A stretch of DNA of 64,000 bases from Akebia trifoliata (taxonomy: Eukaryota > Streptophyta > Magnoliopsida > Ranunculales > Lardizabalaceae): contig JADQWC010000708.1 in the NCBI GenBank assembly GCA_017979445.1, forward strand, positions 1 through 64,000. The letters run 5' to 3'. A program made the translations under genes and the position numbers. Under the pieces are notes generated by a model that saw nothing but the letters and a program-made list of their open reading frames with translations, was not told the DNA's origin and searched no databases. The number at the start of each line of letters is the position of its first letter. Position 1 is the stretch's first letter. Below, piece after piece: positions 23,131-35,730 of the stretch.

Positions 23131-24810
23131 ATGGTTTCAGAATCTGAGCTCACAAAGATCTGTAAGATCTTGGCAGCTTTTGCCAATGATATCAACAGTA
23201 TAAAAGGCAAAGTGGAAGTGTTAGAACAGACCTCGGAATCAACGGGCAATCCCTTAAATGATCCAAAAGGAAAGAAGGTAGAAGAGAGACGTCCACGTGA
23301 AGTCTTCGAGCTCGATGAAGATGAAGAATATGTTGATGAAAATCTGATGTTAGCTAATAAAATGTCTCAATTAGAGTCGACTATGAAAAGTATAAAAGGC
23401 ATCGATGAAATTGCAGCAGGTATTGAAGCTCTAAACCGCATCCCTTGAATCCATTTGCCCAAGAAGTTTGTGATGCTAGAAATGGACAGTTTAGTGGTAT
23501 AGGGTGTGCAAAAACACATCTTAAGGTGTATGTTACTAACATGCGCACTATGGGGCTCAGCGATGAACATATGACGTTATTTCAGATAATTTTATCAGGA
23601 TCAGCACTACGCTGGCTGATGTCTCAAGATCTAGTTACTGTGGGCACATGGGAGAATATGTCAAAGGGTTTCTGGCATCAATATAAGTACAGTACCGAGA
23701 TTGAGACTTCAAAAAGAGATTTGGAAGCAACTAAGCAGAAGAATGGGGAGACATTCACTAATTTCACTGGTCGTTGGAGGGCCAAGGCTGCCCAAATGTG
23801 GGATAGACCTTCAGAGAAGGAACAAATAGCAATTATCCTAAAAAACCTCTCACAAGGATATGTTCAACACCTGGTGGCCCAATATCTCCCTACTTTCAAG
23901 TCTTTGTTACAAGCTGGAAGTCAACTCGAGGACGCTTTAGCTCTGGGATTCTCTTTAACTCCTAAGATAACAAGCATAAGAAACCATATCTTTCTAAACC
24001 TAGTACTAACCATGTCTACATTACCAACACATCATCAATCCCAGCTCAACCCCCAGTCCGAACTAATAACCAAGCTCACCCAAGTCAACCTCAAACTCCG
24101 TGCCAATTTACCAATCTAGGGATGAGTCTTACTGTAGCTTTTCACAAATTGGTGAAAAAAGGGCTTCTTACCCCTATCCAACCCCGACCTCTACCTAATC
24201 CCTTACCAGCTGGATACAATTCTAACTTGTTATGCAGGTTCCATCAAAACCCTGACCATCACACGGATCGATGTATTACCTTATGCCATGCAATTCAAAA
24301 TCTGATTGACAATAAAAAGGTCACAATCCCTAGCCCACCGAATGTCACCACTAATCCATTACCTACCTATCAACCTCCACCAACCCTGAACATGGTTTCT
24401 CATATACCATTGCCATTCGATCCTATCTCTCTTATCCATCTCATCAAAGTCAAACCGCCTAGTTACCCCCTCACCGGGATAGCCTTCACTGATGAGGTTT
24501 TCACCACAAACTATGAACAATTTGATTTAACCTCAGATGATACGTATTGTTTATCCCTGCCTCGATACAGTAGTCCCGCATTCACCAGTTACTTGTTGGC
24601 TCAGATGAACTTGAAAAGCCTTATATCTTTGACAGATGAAGATCCATACTTACTGACTGAAGAAGATAAGCCCTACTCTCTCTCTTGTGATGAAGTTAGG
24701 CATATGACTCGAGGGGAAAGAGTTTCTAAGCCACAAGAACTCTGTGTTGATAATTCGACAGCTCTAGCAAGAAAAAAAAAGAGAAGATCCTATCAAAGAA
24801 AATATTGAAA
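23131..24810 (+). pseudogene. Element B gag, three frames
   Basis: 23131-23448 encodes an acidic, partly helical N-terminal segment (VEVLEQTSEST, FELDEDEEYVDENL). 23445-24119 holds the retrotransposon gag domain (SGSALRWLMSQDL, WENMSKGFWHQYKYSTEI, GETFTNFTGRWRAKAAQM). 24122-24808 continues in another frame with a Cys/His nucleocapsid motif, CRFHQNPDHHTDRC, and Pro-rich linkers. Gag would package the RNA in the cytoplasm. Two frameshifts (near 23447 and 24120) break it. Downstream coding mostly uses the frame of the middle part. Confidence 0.85.
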
Positions 24811-24833
24811 TAGATAACTCGGTAATCAAGCAA

Positions 24834-25283
24834 TTGAAGAAATCAAAAGACAACATCTCAGTCTGGGGTTTACTTATGGCTTCCACTGCCCATAGGGAGG
24901 CTGTTCTCAAAGCATTAAGTACAGCCCAAGTCTCTCTTGATACTTCTCCAGATCAGCTGGCCAACATAGTAGGGGCGACTTATGTGGAAAATATCTTATC
25001 TTTCTCAGACTCCGATCTCCCAAAGGAAGGAGCAAGCCACACTAAGCCATTGCACATCACAGTTGACTGTAACGGGATGAGGATACCTCTAGTATTGATC
25101 GATAACGGGAGTGCATTGAATGTTTGCCCTTTGAAGACCGCCATTTGCCTTGGGTGTAAAACTGAAGATCTCAAGCCCACTAATCAATGGGTTAGGGCCT
25201 ATGATAACACTAAAAGGGATGTATTGGGAATTTTTCACCTTCGACTGTCCATAGGCATAGCTAAATTTCCTGTAGAATTTTAG
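24834..25283 (+). pseudogene. Element B aspartic protease
   Basis: The retropepsin-like core has LVLIDNGSALNVCP (motif D-N-G-S-A in place of the more usual DSGS/DTGA). It is followed by WVRAYDNTKRDVLGIFHLRL, as in Tat-lineage protease. It would cleave gag-pol. It lies in the same frame as the main gag segment. A TAG at 25281-25283 interrupts it, and the homologous sequence continues downstream (FNLLLERPWLHQIKAIPST around 25305-25360). Confidence 0.85.
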
Positions 25284-25748
25284 GTTATCGATATCCAGTT
25301 CTCTTTCAATTTACTGTTAGAGAGGCCATGGTTACACCAGATCAAAGCTATCCCTTCCACGCTGCACCAGAAGATCAAGTTTATCAAGGATGGGCTAGTG
25401 ATTACTCTTCATGGAGATGTTGAAATTGTAGAGATTATAAACAATACTGAAGTTAAGGATGAGCCGTTGCTTGAGATTCAGCCAAAACAACAAGGAGTAG
25501 AGCTCAGTGGGTTCGAGTTTGAAAAGATATGCTCAATCCAATGGGATCAAGCCATGAAAGAATATTTTCCAATGGAAAATACTTCTAACTGCAACATGAC
25601 CAATATATTCAAGAAAATGAGATTTTTCCCTGATATGGGCTTAGGTCGCAAGCAGCAAGGTATTAAAGAGGCACCAATGATTAGGGAGGCCATCGGCACA
25701 TTCGGGCTAGGATATAAGCCTACTAATGAAGATTGGGCCCAATACTAG
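25284..25748 (+). pseudogene. Element B post-protease segment with G-patch-like motif
   Basis: After the stop the frame continues with the protease C-terminal part and then 25398-25748. This ends in FFPDMGLGRKQQGIKE and GTFGLGYKPTNED, a Gly-rich arrangement like the G-patch segment found after the protease in many Tat/Ogre polyproteins. The role of that segment is uncertain. The frame ends with a TAG at 25746. Confidence 0.65.
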
Positions 25749-26500
25749 AAGACAAAGGGGGACAAGGCAATTGCGAAAAGGCAAAAACGCACCATGGATC
25801 TCATCGAAATGAAGCCTTATCATAAGATCCTTAATGACTATTTCGTGAAGGAATGAGAAGATTTTCGTTACTGTGGGTTCCCTGAACCATTCATTGACCA
25901 CATCAGAGGTACTCGTCTGCTAGGATTCGAGATCTTCTTTGATATGGATTGGCCTGAAAAAGAAGCAAACATAAAAACTGAAGAGAAGAAAATTGAAGAC
26001 TAGTAGCTCAATCTGGACTCCCTCAACATTGATCAAATATTCATTGAAGATCACAGTGTCCTGGTGTTGTCAACTGAGAAGGGGATCCCAAATCCTCAGT
26101 CTGCAATCTAACCCGTTGTAGGGTGTCTCTCTAGCTATTATGTAATTAGTCCTGTATTGCATGTCAAGACTAGGTCTGTCAGTCCTTTTAGTCATGTTCA
26201 GTCTAACATTCCAGATGAGTCATTTGTTTCTGCTAAGTCAAGTAAGTCCTTTATTTTTGCTAAGTTAAGTGAGTCTGTTAAGTCGGCAATGAGTCATGTT
26301 ACCCCATCTCCTTTTAATGAAATGAAAGAAATTTTTGATTACCCCGAACGCAATAATAATTTAACTAATAATTTGACTTCGAAGGGAGAATCTTCTGACG
26401 AAGAATCTCCCCCTGAAATAATCAAATTACTTGAACAAGAAAATGAACGTCGGGCTCAACCTCCAATGGAGGAAGTATAGATTATCAACCTCAGAACAAA
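25749..26500 (+). other. Stop-rich spacer between protease and RT (possible Ogre intron region)
   Basis: The polyprotein frame here has several stops (about 25854, 26001, 26109 and 26478) around a partly open piece 26157-26480 rich in Ser (SVSPFSHVQS, SSDEESPPEI). In pea Ogre the equivalent region is known to be an intron removed to make gag-pro-pol. I cannot pick convincing splice sites here, and decay would give the same picture. Part of this spacer survives in element A. Confidence 0.55.
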
Positions 26501-27950
26501 AGAAAGTCCTCAAGAGATTCAGATTGGGATCACATTATCTCCCGATGAACGCAAAGGGATAGTAGACTTGCTCAGAAAGTTCAAAGACGTGTTCACGTGG
26601 TCTTACGAGGATATGCCTGGAATAAGCACAAACATTGTTCAACATCGGATTCTGTTATATCCGGATACTCGACCCATTAAACAGAAACTTCGACGTATGA
26701 AGTCGGAATGGACTTTGAAAATTAAATAAGAAGTTACAAAGCAGATTAACGCGGGATTTTTGGAAGTAGTAGAATACCCTGAGTAGATTGTCAATGTCGT
26801 CCCGGTGCCGAAAAATGATGGAAAAGTCAGGATGTGTGTGGACTTTAGAGATCTAAACAAAGCAAGTCCAAAGGATAGTTTTCCTTTACCACACATATAC
26901 ATTCTAGTAGATAGTACAACAGGGCACGCTTTATTGTCCTTCATAGATGGCTTTTCAAGGTACAATCAGATAAAAATGGATCCTCGGGATTTGCAAAAGA
27001 TATCGTTTATCACATAGTGGAGAACCTTTTGCTACAAGGTTATGCCTTTTGGTCTGAAGAATGCCGGAGCCACTTATCAAAGAGCAGCCACAACTCTACT
27101 ACATGACATGATACACAAGGAAGTTGAGGTTTATGTAGACGATATGATAGTCAAGTCCAAAGAACGACTGGGGCACGCTGCTGCATTAGAAAATTTTCTC
27201 ACAAGGATTCAAAAGTACAAACTTCGCCTCAACCTGCAGAAATGTGTGTTTAGAGTAACTTCTGGAAAATTATTGGGATTTGTGGTTAGTCAAAGAGGGA
27301 TCGAAGTAGACCCTGCAAAGATTAAAGCTATCCAAGAGATGCCACCTTCAGAAATTGAAAAGTAAATTCGAGGTTTTTTAGGTAGAATCCAGTATGTCAG
27401 CAGATTCATCGCTCAACTCACCAACGTCTGCGAACCTATTTTCAAGCTTCTCAAAAAGAATGAACCAATAGTTTGGAATGAGCAATGTCAAAAGGCCTTC
27501 GACCAAGTTAAGGAGTATTTCTTGAACCCGCCTATTTTGGTTCCACCAACACCGGGTGAACTACTACTTCTTTATCTGTCAGTTACAGAAGAAACTATGG
27601 GATGCATGCTTGCACAGTATGACAAAGATGCTCACAAAGAAATGGCCATCTACTACATCAGTAAGAAGATGTTAGAGTACGAACGATAATATTCAACTTT
27701 GAAAAAAACTTACTTGGCACTAGTATCGGCTACTCAGAGACTTCGACATTATATGCTATCTCATTCAATTATCTTGTTATCTCGGATGGATCATCTCAAG
27801 TATTTTTTCGAGAAACCGGCACTAACAGGGAGAACCGCACGATGGTTATTGTTGTTATCAGAGTTTGACATCACACACGTTACACAGAAATCTATCAAGA
27901 GGAGAGCTGTAGCAGAATACTTGACAGATCACCCGGTAGCAGAATGAATA
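26501..27950 (+). pseudogene. Element B reverse transcriptase and first RNase H
   Basis: One frame with premature stops (about 26727, 26784, 27015, 27363, 27687 and 27945). RT motifs: KFKDVFTWSYEDMPGI at the start, VPVPKNDGKVRMCVDFRDLN, SFPLPHI, HALLSFIDGFSRYNQI, VMPFGLKNAGATYQ, then YVDDMIVKS with the catalytic YVDD at about 27130. RNase H follows with MGCMLAQ, IYYISKKM, TYLALVSATQRLRHY and LTGRTARWLLLLSEFDI. The enzyme would copy the element RNA inside particles. Many stops, so no active product is expected. Confidence 0.9.
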
Positions 27951-28497
27951 AGGCCTGTTGATCAGTTCCCAGATGAGAACATCTTGTATGTTGCAGAAGA
28001 GCCTCATAACCAAACATGGCAGTTGTATTTTGATGGGGCCGCCAATCAGAATGGATATGGAATAGGGATAGTCCTGTTTTCTCCGGAAGGATGCCACATT
28101 CCGATCGCTATTAAGTTATCTTTCTCTAACACCAATAACACAGCCGAATATGAGGCATGCATCGCTAGACTTGAAGCTGTTTTGAATCTGGGCATTACAG
28201 AAATCGAAGTTTTTGGAGATTCAGCTTTGGTCATATACCAGTCATTGGAAGAATGGAAGATTAGGGACGAAAAGTTGAAGCCTTATCATGAGTATTTGTT
28301 AAACCTAGTGAGTAAATTTGAAGTTATTTTGTTCCAACATGTATCAAGGGAAGATAATAGATTTGTTGACTCGTTAGCCACTCTATCTTCAATGATCCAT
28401 TTGCCCCCCGGCATGGAATTGAGGCCGATTACTGTCGAAGTAAAAAAACAAACCTGCATATTGCTGTCAGATCAATATTGCTACTCGACTACCTGAT
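27951..28497 (+). pseudogene. Element B second RNase H (archaeal-type, aRNH)
   Basis: The frame 27984-28496 shows WQLYFDGAANQNGYGIGIVL, then NNTAEYEACIARLEAVL, EVFGDSALVIYQ and the C-terminal HVSREDNRFVDSLATL. The acidic series D (LYFDGA), E (AEYEA), D (FGDSAL) and D (EDNRFVDSLA) is intact. A second RNase H of this kind after the first is a known mark of the Tat lineage. It sits directly before integrase. Confidence 0.85.
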
Positions 28498-29752
28498 GGA
28501 AAGCCGTGGTACACAGACATTAAAAAGGTGTTGGAAAAACAAGAATTCCCAGAAGAAGCATCGAGGAAGGAACGACAAACCTTACTAAGATTAGCATCTC
28601 AATTCATCTTGTGCTTAGGAAGTTTATACAAAAGGTCTTATGATTGGATTCATTTGTCATGCATCGATGAAAATCAAGCTGAACAGATAATGACTGAATT
28701 ACATTCAGGAGAATGCGGCCCTCACATGAGTGGGAAATGTTAGCTAACAAAATTATGAGACAAGGGTACTACTGGCCTACGATGGAAACAGATTGTCATC
28801 ACATGGTCAATACCTGCTACAAATGCCAAATACATGCAAATCTCATACATGTGCCACATTCTCGATTAGTTGGTCTGACTTCACCATGGTCATTCTCAGT
28901 TTGGGAAATTGACATTATTGATAAAATATCGCCTAAAGCATCAAACGGGCATGAATACATTTTAGTTGTTATCGATTATTTTACTAAGTGGGTCGAAGCT
29001 GTCTCTTATGCTGTCCTCACTGCGTCTCGAGTTTCAAAGTTTATCCAAACGAACATCATCAGCCGGTACGGGGCACATTCGAAAATGATTTCTGATAACG
29101 GGTCACATTTCAAGGCTGAGGTTATTACTTTGTGTTCAAAGTTCAAAAGCTCACACCACAAATCATCTCCTTACCGCCCTCAGACTAATGGAGCAGTCGA
29201 AGCAGCTAATAAGAATCTTAAGACTATCATCATGAAAATGTGTCAATCACATAGAGATTGGTCTGAAAAACTGCCATTTGCATTATGGGCATATCGAACT
29301 TCAATTCGATCCTCTACTGGAGCTACTCCCTGCTCCTTGGTGTATGGCATGGAAGCGGTCTTGCCAGTTGAAATGGAAATTCTATCTCTCAGGGTCTTGC
29401 TGGAAAGTTAGTTGTCAGAAACAGGTTGGGTTCGCCAGTGATATGAAGAATTGAATTTGATCGAAGAAAAATGACTGAGAACTTTGTAACACGTGCAAAC
29501 TTATCAAAGAAGAGTCGCATGTGCATTTGACAAAAAGATCAAGGCCCGTCACTTACAAGTCGGAGATTTAGTACTCAAAGAGAATCGGGCACCTATCTTT
29601 GACCCTAGAGGGAAGTTCAAATCGAATTGGGGAGGTCCATACATCATCAAGGAAATATTACCAGGAAAAACTGTCAGACTTCAAGATCATCATGGAATCG
29701 AGTTACCAGAACCAACCAACCTTGACCAAATCAAACGGTACTACATTTAAGG
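28498..29752 (+). pseudogene. Element B integrase
   Basis: The N-terminal zinc-binding part is split by a frameshift near 28735: ELHSGECGPH in one frame, then TCYKCQIHA in the other. Core acidic residues are visible: D in VWEIDIIDKISP, D in MISDNGSHFKAE, and E in QTNGAVEAANKNLKTI. The C-terminal part (ALWAYRTS, LVYGMEAVLPVEM, LQVGDLVLKENRAPIFDPRG, PTNLDQIKRYYI) ends at about 29750. A TAG at about 29409 and further changes break it. No chromodomain follows, as expected for Tat rather than chromoviruses. Confidence 0.9.
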
Positions 29753-31194
29753 AGGCCATTTTTGGCCGGATCAATTTTCCTACTACCTAGTTCATTATCT
29801 CCTTTCTCAACACCTTTGTAGCCTGTTCAAAAAGAGAAAAATATGCCTTTTACTTCTTAGCTTGATTACCTAACCCAGGAGAGGAAAAATCCGAACTACG
29901 TTTTGGTCTGATCCCAAAAATTTGGGATACGTAGGCAACCTGAGAAGTTACTTCAGGCCCGACCACACCAAAATAAAAAATTAGATTCCCCAATAAAGAA
30001 AAAGAAAAAATTCAAAAGAAAAAGAAATATCATCATGGGAAAGAAAATTCAAGATGAAATGTCACACAAGGGGCATTTGGGTTTTTGAGCCTCAAAATCA
30101 CTTTCTTTTTATACCTAGTCCTTAGCATACCCATGAAAATCCTCCTAAGTACCGTGCGAAAAGTTAAGGAAGATAGCAAAGCATGATCAAACAATAACTC
30201 TAGAAGACCAGAAGAGAAGAAAAAGATTAAAAAAAAATCAAAATAAAAATGATAAAACCTGCTAAGTTGAAAATCCGAAAAGGGTGACTTAGGCAAAAAT
30301 TAAGGCAAGCTCACAAAGTTGAAAATCTAAAAAGACAACTTTGGCAACAATCAGAGCCAAGAAAAAAGAAAGAGCTCGCTAGATTGAAAATCTGAAAAGA
30401 CGATCTAGGCAAAAGCTAGAGTAAGCTCGATAGATTGAAAACCTGAAAAGATGATCTAGGTAAAAGTTAGAGCAAAAAAGAACAATAGAAGAAAATCCCA
30501 AACTGAGAGCGGTCCGAGCTGAAACATCAGAAGTCCGAATAATCAAGGTCAATACTTAGCTTAAACCAAGTATAGATTCAAAAGTTTCAAGTATCTTGTC
30601 TATGATCGATATGAAAATTCTTACTTCCCCAAGTGAACTAATGGAGAGAAAGGTGAATCCTATGATGAGTCTCAAAAGGAAATATTTTGTTCTCTTGAGC
30701 CTGACTCAAAATCTTCAATAAAATTAATCAAAATAAAAGTTGGATCTTTATTGTGCTTGTGGTAATCGAATATTTTAAACCTTCATACAAGGGGCATTTT
30801 TCTTTTTTCTCTAATATGTAGTTTCTCCTTATACTAGGGGCATTTTTTTATTTTACATGATGTATTCAATTATCTCTAGTGCCATATTTGTTATCAAACC
30901 AGGGGCATTTTATGTTTGAGCAATGTTAATCCTAAAAGAGAACCCCAAACTTAAGGTTACCCTCTTGATAAGAGTTTTTCGAAAAACTCATGAGGTTCAA
31001 ACTCAGGTTTTAAATTTATAAAACTTTTGGATAAAATCTTGAGGTTCAAACACATGCATTTTGGATCTCACATAAGAGATAAGGCATTCATTCTGTCCCA
31101 GATCTATTCATTCTCAGATTCAACCCCTCTTTTCTAGATTTCATTTTCAATCGTTATTTCCCAGATTTATTCCTTCATTATCAGTTTTACGCAG
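29753..31194 (+). other. Element B 3' untranslated region
   Basis: No gene is seen. It contains a tandem array of about 51-bp units at about 30240-30480 (CTAGATTGAAAATCTGAAAA-type), the reverse of the array in element A. Landmarks such as GGGGCATTT repeat at 30071, 30792, 30838 and 30903. Confidence 0.75.
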
Positions 31195-31654
31195 CCAGAT
31201 GCCACCGAGGGTTTTCTCGGAACTATGCTTAGATGCCGCCAAGGGTTCTCTTGGAATTATGCTTAGATGCCGCCAAGGGTTTTCTTTGAATTATACTTAG
31301 ATGTCGCCAAGGGTTTTCTTGGAATTATGCTCAGATACCGTCGAGGGTTTTCTCAGAACTATGCTCAGATGCCGCCAAGGGTTTTCTTGGAATTATGCTC
31401 AGATGTCGCCGAGGATTTTCTCAGAACTATGCTCAGATGCCGCCAAGGGTTTTCTTGGAATTATGCTTAGATGTCGCCGAGGGTTTTCTTGGAATTATGC
31501 TCAGATTCCGCCAAGGGTTTTCATGGAATTATGCTCAGATGCCACCAAGGGTTTTCTTGGAATTATGCTCAGATACCGCTGAGGGTTTTCTTGGAACTAT
31601 GCTCATATGCCGCCAAGGGTTTTCTTGGAATTAAACTTAGATGCTGCCAAGGGT
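31195..31654 (+). repeat. 34-bp tandem array in element B, left part (about 13 units)
   Basis: Unit GATGCCGCCAAGGGTTTTCT followed by TGGAATTATGCTCA. The dyad CCAAG-GGTTTT-CTTGG alternates with CCGAG-GGTTTT-CTCGG. The array is continued after the solo LTR at 33423. All sense frames are open across it. Confidence 0.92.
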
Positions 31655-33422
31655 TGTAGACACCCCATTTTTGCATCCGCCTGATTAATCAAGTCGTCCA
31701 CCCGATCGCAAAGGTTCCCAATGATGGATGTCTATTCCAATGCTTTATTTTGTTACCAGATATGTTTCAGAAATCCGGATGAGGTATCTCGAACTGACAA
31801 AACTTAGAAACCACGCTACGCTAGGAAAATACGACCCCAGAAACATAGAAATCATCATCTTGCAAACAAAAAAAAAGTTTCACGATAAAAATCACTAAAA
31901 ATGATTAAATTACCAAAATACCCCTAACCTCAAAACAACCCTAGAGCCTACGCTACGCTTAGGAAAACTCTCTCGAACACATAAAATAACAAATCGGAAC
32001 CAAATAAATCATTTCACCAATTTTAACAGAATTTGATAAAATTACGAAAATGCCCCTCATAAAGTTCACAATAATTTCACATAAAAATTTTCATAAATGA
32101 CACAAACCAACATTCTCATTGAATTCCTTACGAAAAACCGATTCTAAAACATCCTAAAACATTAAAAACCGACTTGAAACGTGAAAAGTCCTCTCCGGGG
32201 GTAAAACGGTAATTTCATAATTTTCATAATTAAAAAATTCGAAATTAATAAATAAAATATTAAATAATTAAAGTGAAACATTAATGAAATTAATTTAAAA
32301 CTTTGAACCTAAAAAATCGATTAATTGGACTCTCAGGCAAAATTGTTGAGGGTTCGTGGGATATTTCTTTAAGGATCCCTCCATTTGGGGGTCCAAAGAA
32401 TTAAAGATATAATAGAAAGGGGTTCTCCAAAAATTTAAAATCAATCAAGCAAGACTAAAGTCAAGATATTAAAGTCAATCAAATAAGACTAAACTCAAAA
32501 CATTAAAGTCAAACCAAAAAAGACTAAAGTCAAAGTATTAAAGTCAATATCATAAGACTAAAGTCAAAACCCTAAATCAAAACACTAATCAAGTCAATCT
32601 CATAAGACTAAAAGTCAAAACCCTAATCTAAACTAATCAAGTCAATCTCATAAGACTAAAGTCAAAACCTTAAATCAAAACCCTAATCTAAACTAATCAA
32701 GTCAATCTCATAAGACTAAAGTCAAAACCCTAAAACCCTAAAGACTAAGTCAAAACCCTAATTGAAACCCTAAAAGAAACCCTAATCAAACCCTAATGCT
32801 TCTAAAAACTTTATAAATAGGAGCCTCCACACCCTATTTTCAGATCAAAGAAGAAACCCTAGAAAAAATAGGTGAAGAAGTCTCCACAACCTCCCCAAAA
32901 CACTAATTTTGGAGTCCCAACTCCTTCCCTAACACCCCTACTCCGATTTTAGCCTAAAAAACACCCAAAAACCTCTCAAAAAATATCTAAAAAATTCACA
33001 ACAAATTCGAAGCACCCAGATCCAAGAAGGAGATACTTTACCTCGGAAATCAGAAATCAGATCCGGAGATAGAACGAAGTAAGGAACACGGTACAAGGAA
33101 CCGTTTTCACCAAATCTGAGGGAATAGCACTTTTGTAGATCAAAGGTAAGTTTATTTTTATTTTTTTTTAATCTAGGTTTATCATTAGCGATGTAGATCT
33201 ATTTGGGATAAGTAGAGACCGGCATTGGCCGTGCGGGGTTGGTGCCTAACACCTTCCAACCCCGTAACATGATCCCCGGATTCAGATTTCTATAGTAGAT
33301 TAGTTCTTTTCTATCCATTTAAGGGTCAATTTGGTTCCTAGACCGTAATAACTAGGTGGCGACTCCCAAACCTCAAGGGTCAAAAGCGGATCCGCGCACC
33401 CCGTGGATCGAGGGCGCTTTCA
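31655..33422 (+). mobile_element. Solo LTR of the A/B family, inside the 34-bp array
   Basis: TGTAGACACCCC... to ...GGGCGCTTTCA, 1768 bp. It is flanked by AGGGT on both sides (31650-31654 and 33423-33427) and has no primer site or polypurine tract next to it. This is the product of LTR-LTR recombination of a full element that had inserted into B. It is a slightly different subfamily (for example GCATCCGCCTG where B has GCACTCGCCTG). Confidence 0.92.
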
Positions 33423-33660
33423 AGGGTTTTCTTGGAATTAGCTCAGATGCCGCCAAGGATTTTCTTGGAATTATGCTCAGCTGCCGCCGAGGGTTTTCTC
33501 GAAACTATGCTCAGATGCCGTCAAGGATTTTCTTAGAATTATGCTCAGATGCCGCTGAGGGTTTTCTTAGAATTATGCTCAGTTACTACCGAGGGTTTTC
33601 TCGGAATTATGTTCAGATGTCGCCAAGAGTTTTCTTGGAATTATGCTCAGTTTATATTAA
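33423..33660 (+). repeat. 34-bp tandem array in element B, right part (about 7 units)
   Basis: Continuation of the array interrupted by the solo LTR. It begins with the second copy of the target duplication AGGGT and ends where ATGCTCAGTTTATATTAACT starts. Confidence 0.9.
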
Positions 33661-33991
33661 CTTCATGCTCAGTTTTGACTCATTTCCAGCTTAAACTCTC
33701 TGAAATCTATCTCAGATTTTAAGTCCACACACTTGCACAGTTATTACATCAGTCAAGGAGAATTTTCTAAAATTCAAGGATCTGACACTGCTAGTGAGAG
33801 CTCGCGCTCAAGGACCGGACATTCTTCTAGTTCGGGGAGAGTTTTACCCTCAAGGATCCGAACACCCCGACGAATTGCTAAATCAGGCTGTAAAATGAAC
33901 TGTCACTAGCTTTGACATTCAGATATCGCACTATGTATCAAAATAGATTTGCTATCTAGTTTGTTTCAACCCTCTGCCAAAGAGGGGCATC
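33661..33991 (+). other. Element B 3' end with polypurine tract
   Basis: Non-coding. It matches element A 11100-11510 in reverse. The polypurine tract AAAGAGGGGCATC (33979-33991) abuts the 3' LTR. Confidence 0.8.
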
Positions 33992-35730
33992 TGTAGACAC
34001 CCCATTTTTGCACTCGCCTAATTAATCAACTCGTCAACCTGATCGCAATGGTTCCCAATGATGGATGTCTATTCCAATATTTTATTTTGTTACCAGATAT
34101 GTTTCAGAAATCCGGATGAGGTATCTCGAACTGAAAAAACTTAAAAACCACGCTACGTTAGGAAAATACGACCATAGAAACATAGAAATCATCATCTTGT
34201 AGACCAAAAAGAAGCTTTACGATAAAAATCACTAAAAATGACCAAATTACCAAAATACCCCTAACATCAAAACAACCCAGAGCCTACGTTACGATTAGGA
34301 AAACTCATTCAAACATATAAAATAACAAATTGAAACCAAATAAATCATTTCGCAAATTTTCACAAAATTCGACAAAATTATGAAATTAGCCCTCATAAAA
34401 TTCACGACCATTTCATACAAAAAACTTCATAAATGATAAAAATCAACATTTTCATTGAATTTCTTATGAAAAACTGATTCCAAAACATCCTGAAATGTTG
34501 AAAAATGACTTAAAACGTAAAAAATCCTCTCCGAAGGCAAAACGATAATTTCACAAATTTAATAATTAAAATTTTTAAAATTAATAAATAAAACATTAAA
34601 TAATGTAAAGTGAAACATTAATAAAATTAATTTAAAAATTTTAACCAAAAAATCGACTAATCCGGTTTTCAGGCAAAATTGTTGATGGTTGCCAAGATAT
34701 TTATTCAAGGACCCCTCCATCTAGGGGCCCAAAGAATTAAAAATATAATAAAAGGGGGTTCTCCAAAATCAAGTCAATCAAGTAAGACTAAAATCAACCT
34801 TAAAGTCAATCAAGTAAGACTAAAGTCAAGATATTAAAAGCCAACCAAGAAAGACTAAAGTCAAAGTATTAAAGTCAATCTCATAAGACTAAAGTCAAAA
34901 CCCTAAATCAAAACCCTAATCTAAACTAATCAAGTCAATCTCATAAGACTAAAGTCAAAATCCTAAATCAAAACCCTAATTTAAACTAATCAAGTCAATC
35001 TCATAAAACTAAAATCAAAATCCTAAAGACTAAGTCCATCTTACAAGACCAAAGTCAAAACCCTAATTAAAACCCTAAAAGAAACCCTAATCAAACCCTA
35101 ATGCTTGTGAAAAAAACTTTATAAAAAGGAGCCTCCACACCCTATTTTCGTATCAAAGAAAAAACCATAGAAAAAGTAGGTGAAGAAGCCTCAACAACCT
35201 TTCCAAAATCCTAATTTTGAAGTCCCAACTCCTTACCTAACACCCATACTTCGATTTTAGCCTGAAAAATACCTAGAAGCCCTTCAAAAACACCACAAAA
35301 TTCATAAAAAAATTTGAAGAATCCAGATCTAAGAAAGAGATACCTTGCCTCGGAGATCAGAAATCAGATTCGGAGACAGAACGAAGCAAGGAGTACGGTA
35401 CAAGGAACAATTTTATCAGATCTGAGGGAATAAAATCATTACGCTTGAAAAATGTGAGTATTTTTATTTTTTTATTATTATTTAGGTCTTGTTAGCAATG
35501 TAATTTTATTTGGGAATTAGTAGAGACCAGCATTTGCCGGGCGGGGTTGGTGCCTAACACCTTCCAACCCCGTAACGTGATCCCTGGACCCGTATTTTTC
35601 TTTTGTATATTAGTTTATTTGCATTTTAGAGTCAAAATTCGGATCCTAGACCGTAATAACTAGGTGGTGACTCCCAAACCTCAAGGGTTAAAAGCGGATC
35701 TGCGTACTCTACGGATCAAGGGCATTTTCA
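33992..35730 (+). repeat. Element B 3' LTR (1739 bp)
   Basis: TGTAGACACCCC... to ...GGGCATTTTCA. It is preceded by the polypurine tract and followed by target duplication GATGC (35731-35735). It pairs with 16322-18073. Confidence 0.92.

Larger units (their letters stand above)
16322..35730 (+). mobile_element. Element B: Ogre-like Ty3 retrotransposon (about 17.6 kb without the solo LTR)
   Basis: 5' LTR 16322-18073, 3' LTR 33992-35730, target duplication GATGC. Order: LTR, primer site, long leader, extra ORF1, gag, protease, G-patch-like segment, stop-rich spacer, RT, RNase H, second (archaeal-type) RNase H, integrase, 3' region with tandem arrays, polypurine tract, LTR. ORF1 upstream of gag, a non-coding gap between protease and RT, a duplicated RNase H and great length are the known hallmarks of the Tat/Ogre lineage. 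Coding regions have many stops, so it is not autonomous. A solo LTR interrupts the 34-bp array. Confidence 0.9.

Noticed and set aside
26501..29752. Endogenous pararetrovirus or other integrated plant virus
   Set aside because: RT, RNase H and integrase lie between LTRs with primer site, polypurine tract and target duplication, with a dual RNase H. This is a Tat-lineage Ty3 retrotransposon.
31195..33660. Regularly spaced 34-bp repeats that could suggest a CRISPR array
   Set aside because: There are no unique spacers between repeats, the units are contiguous and diverged, and the array is inside a plant retrotransposon.
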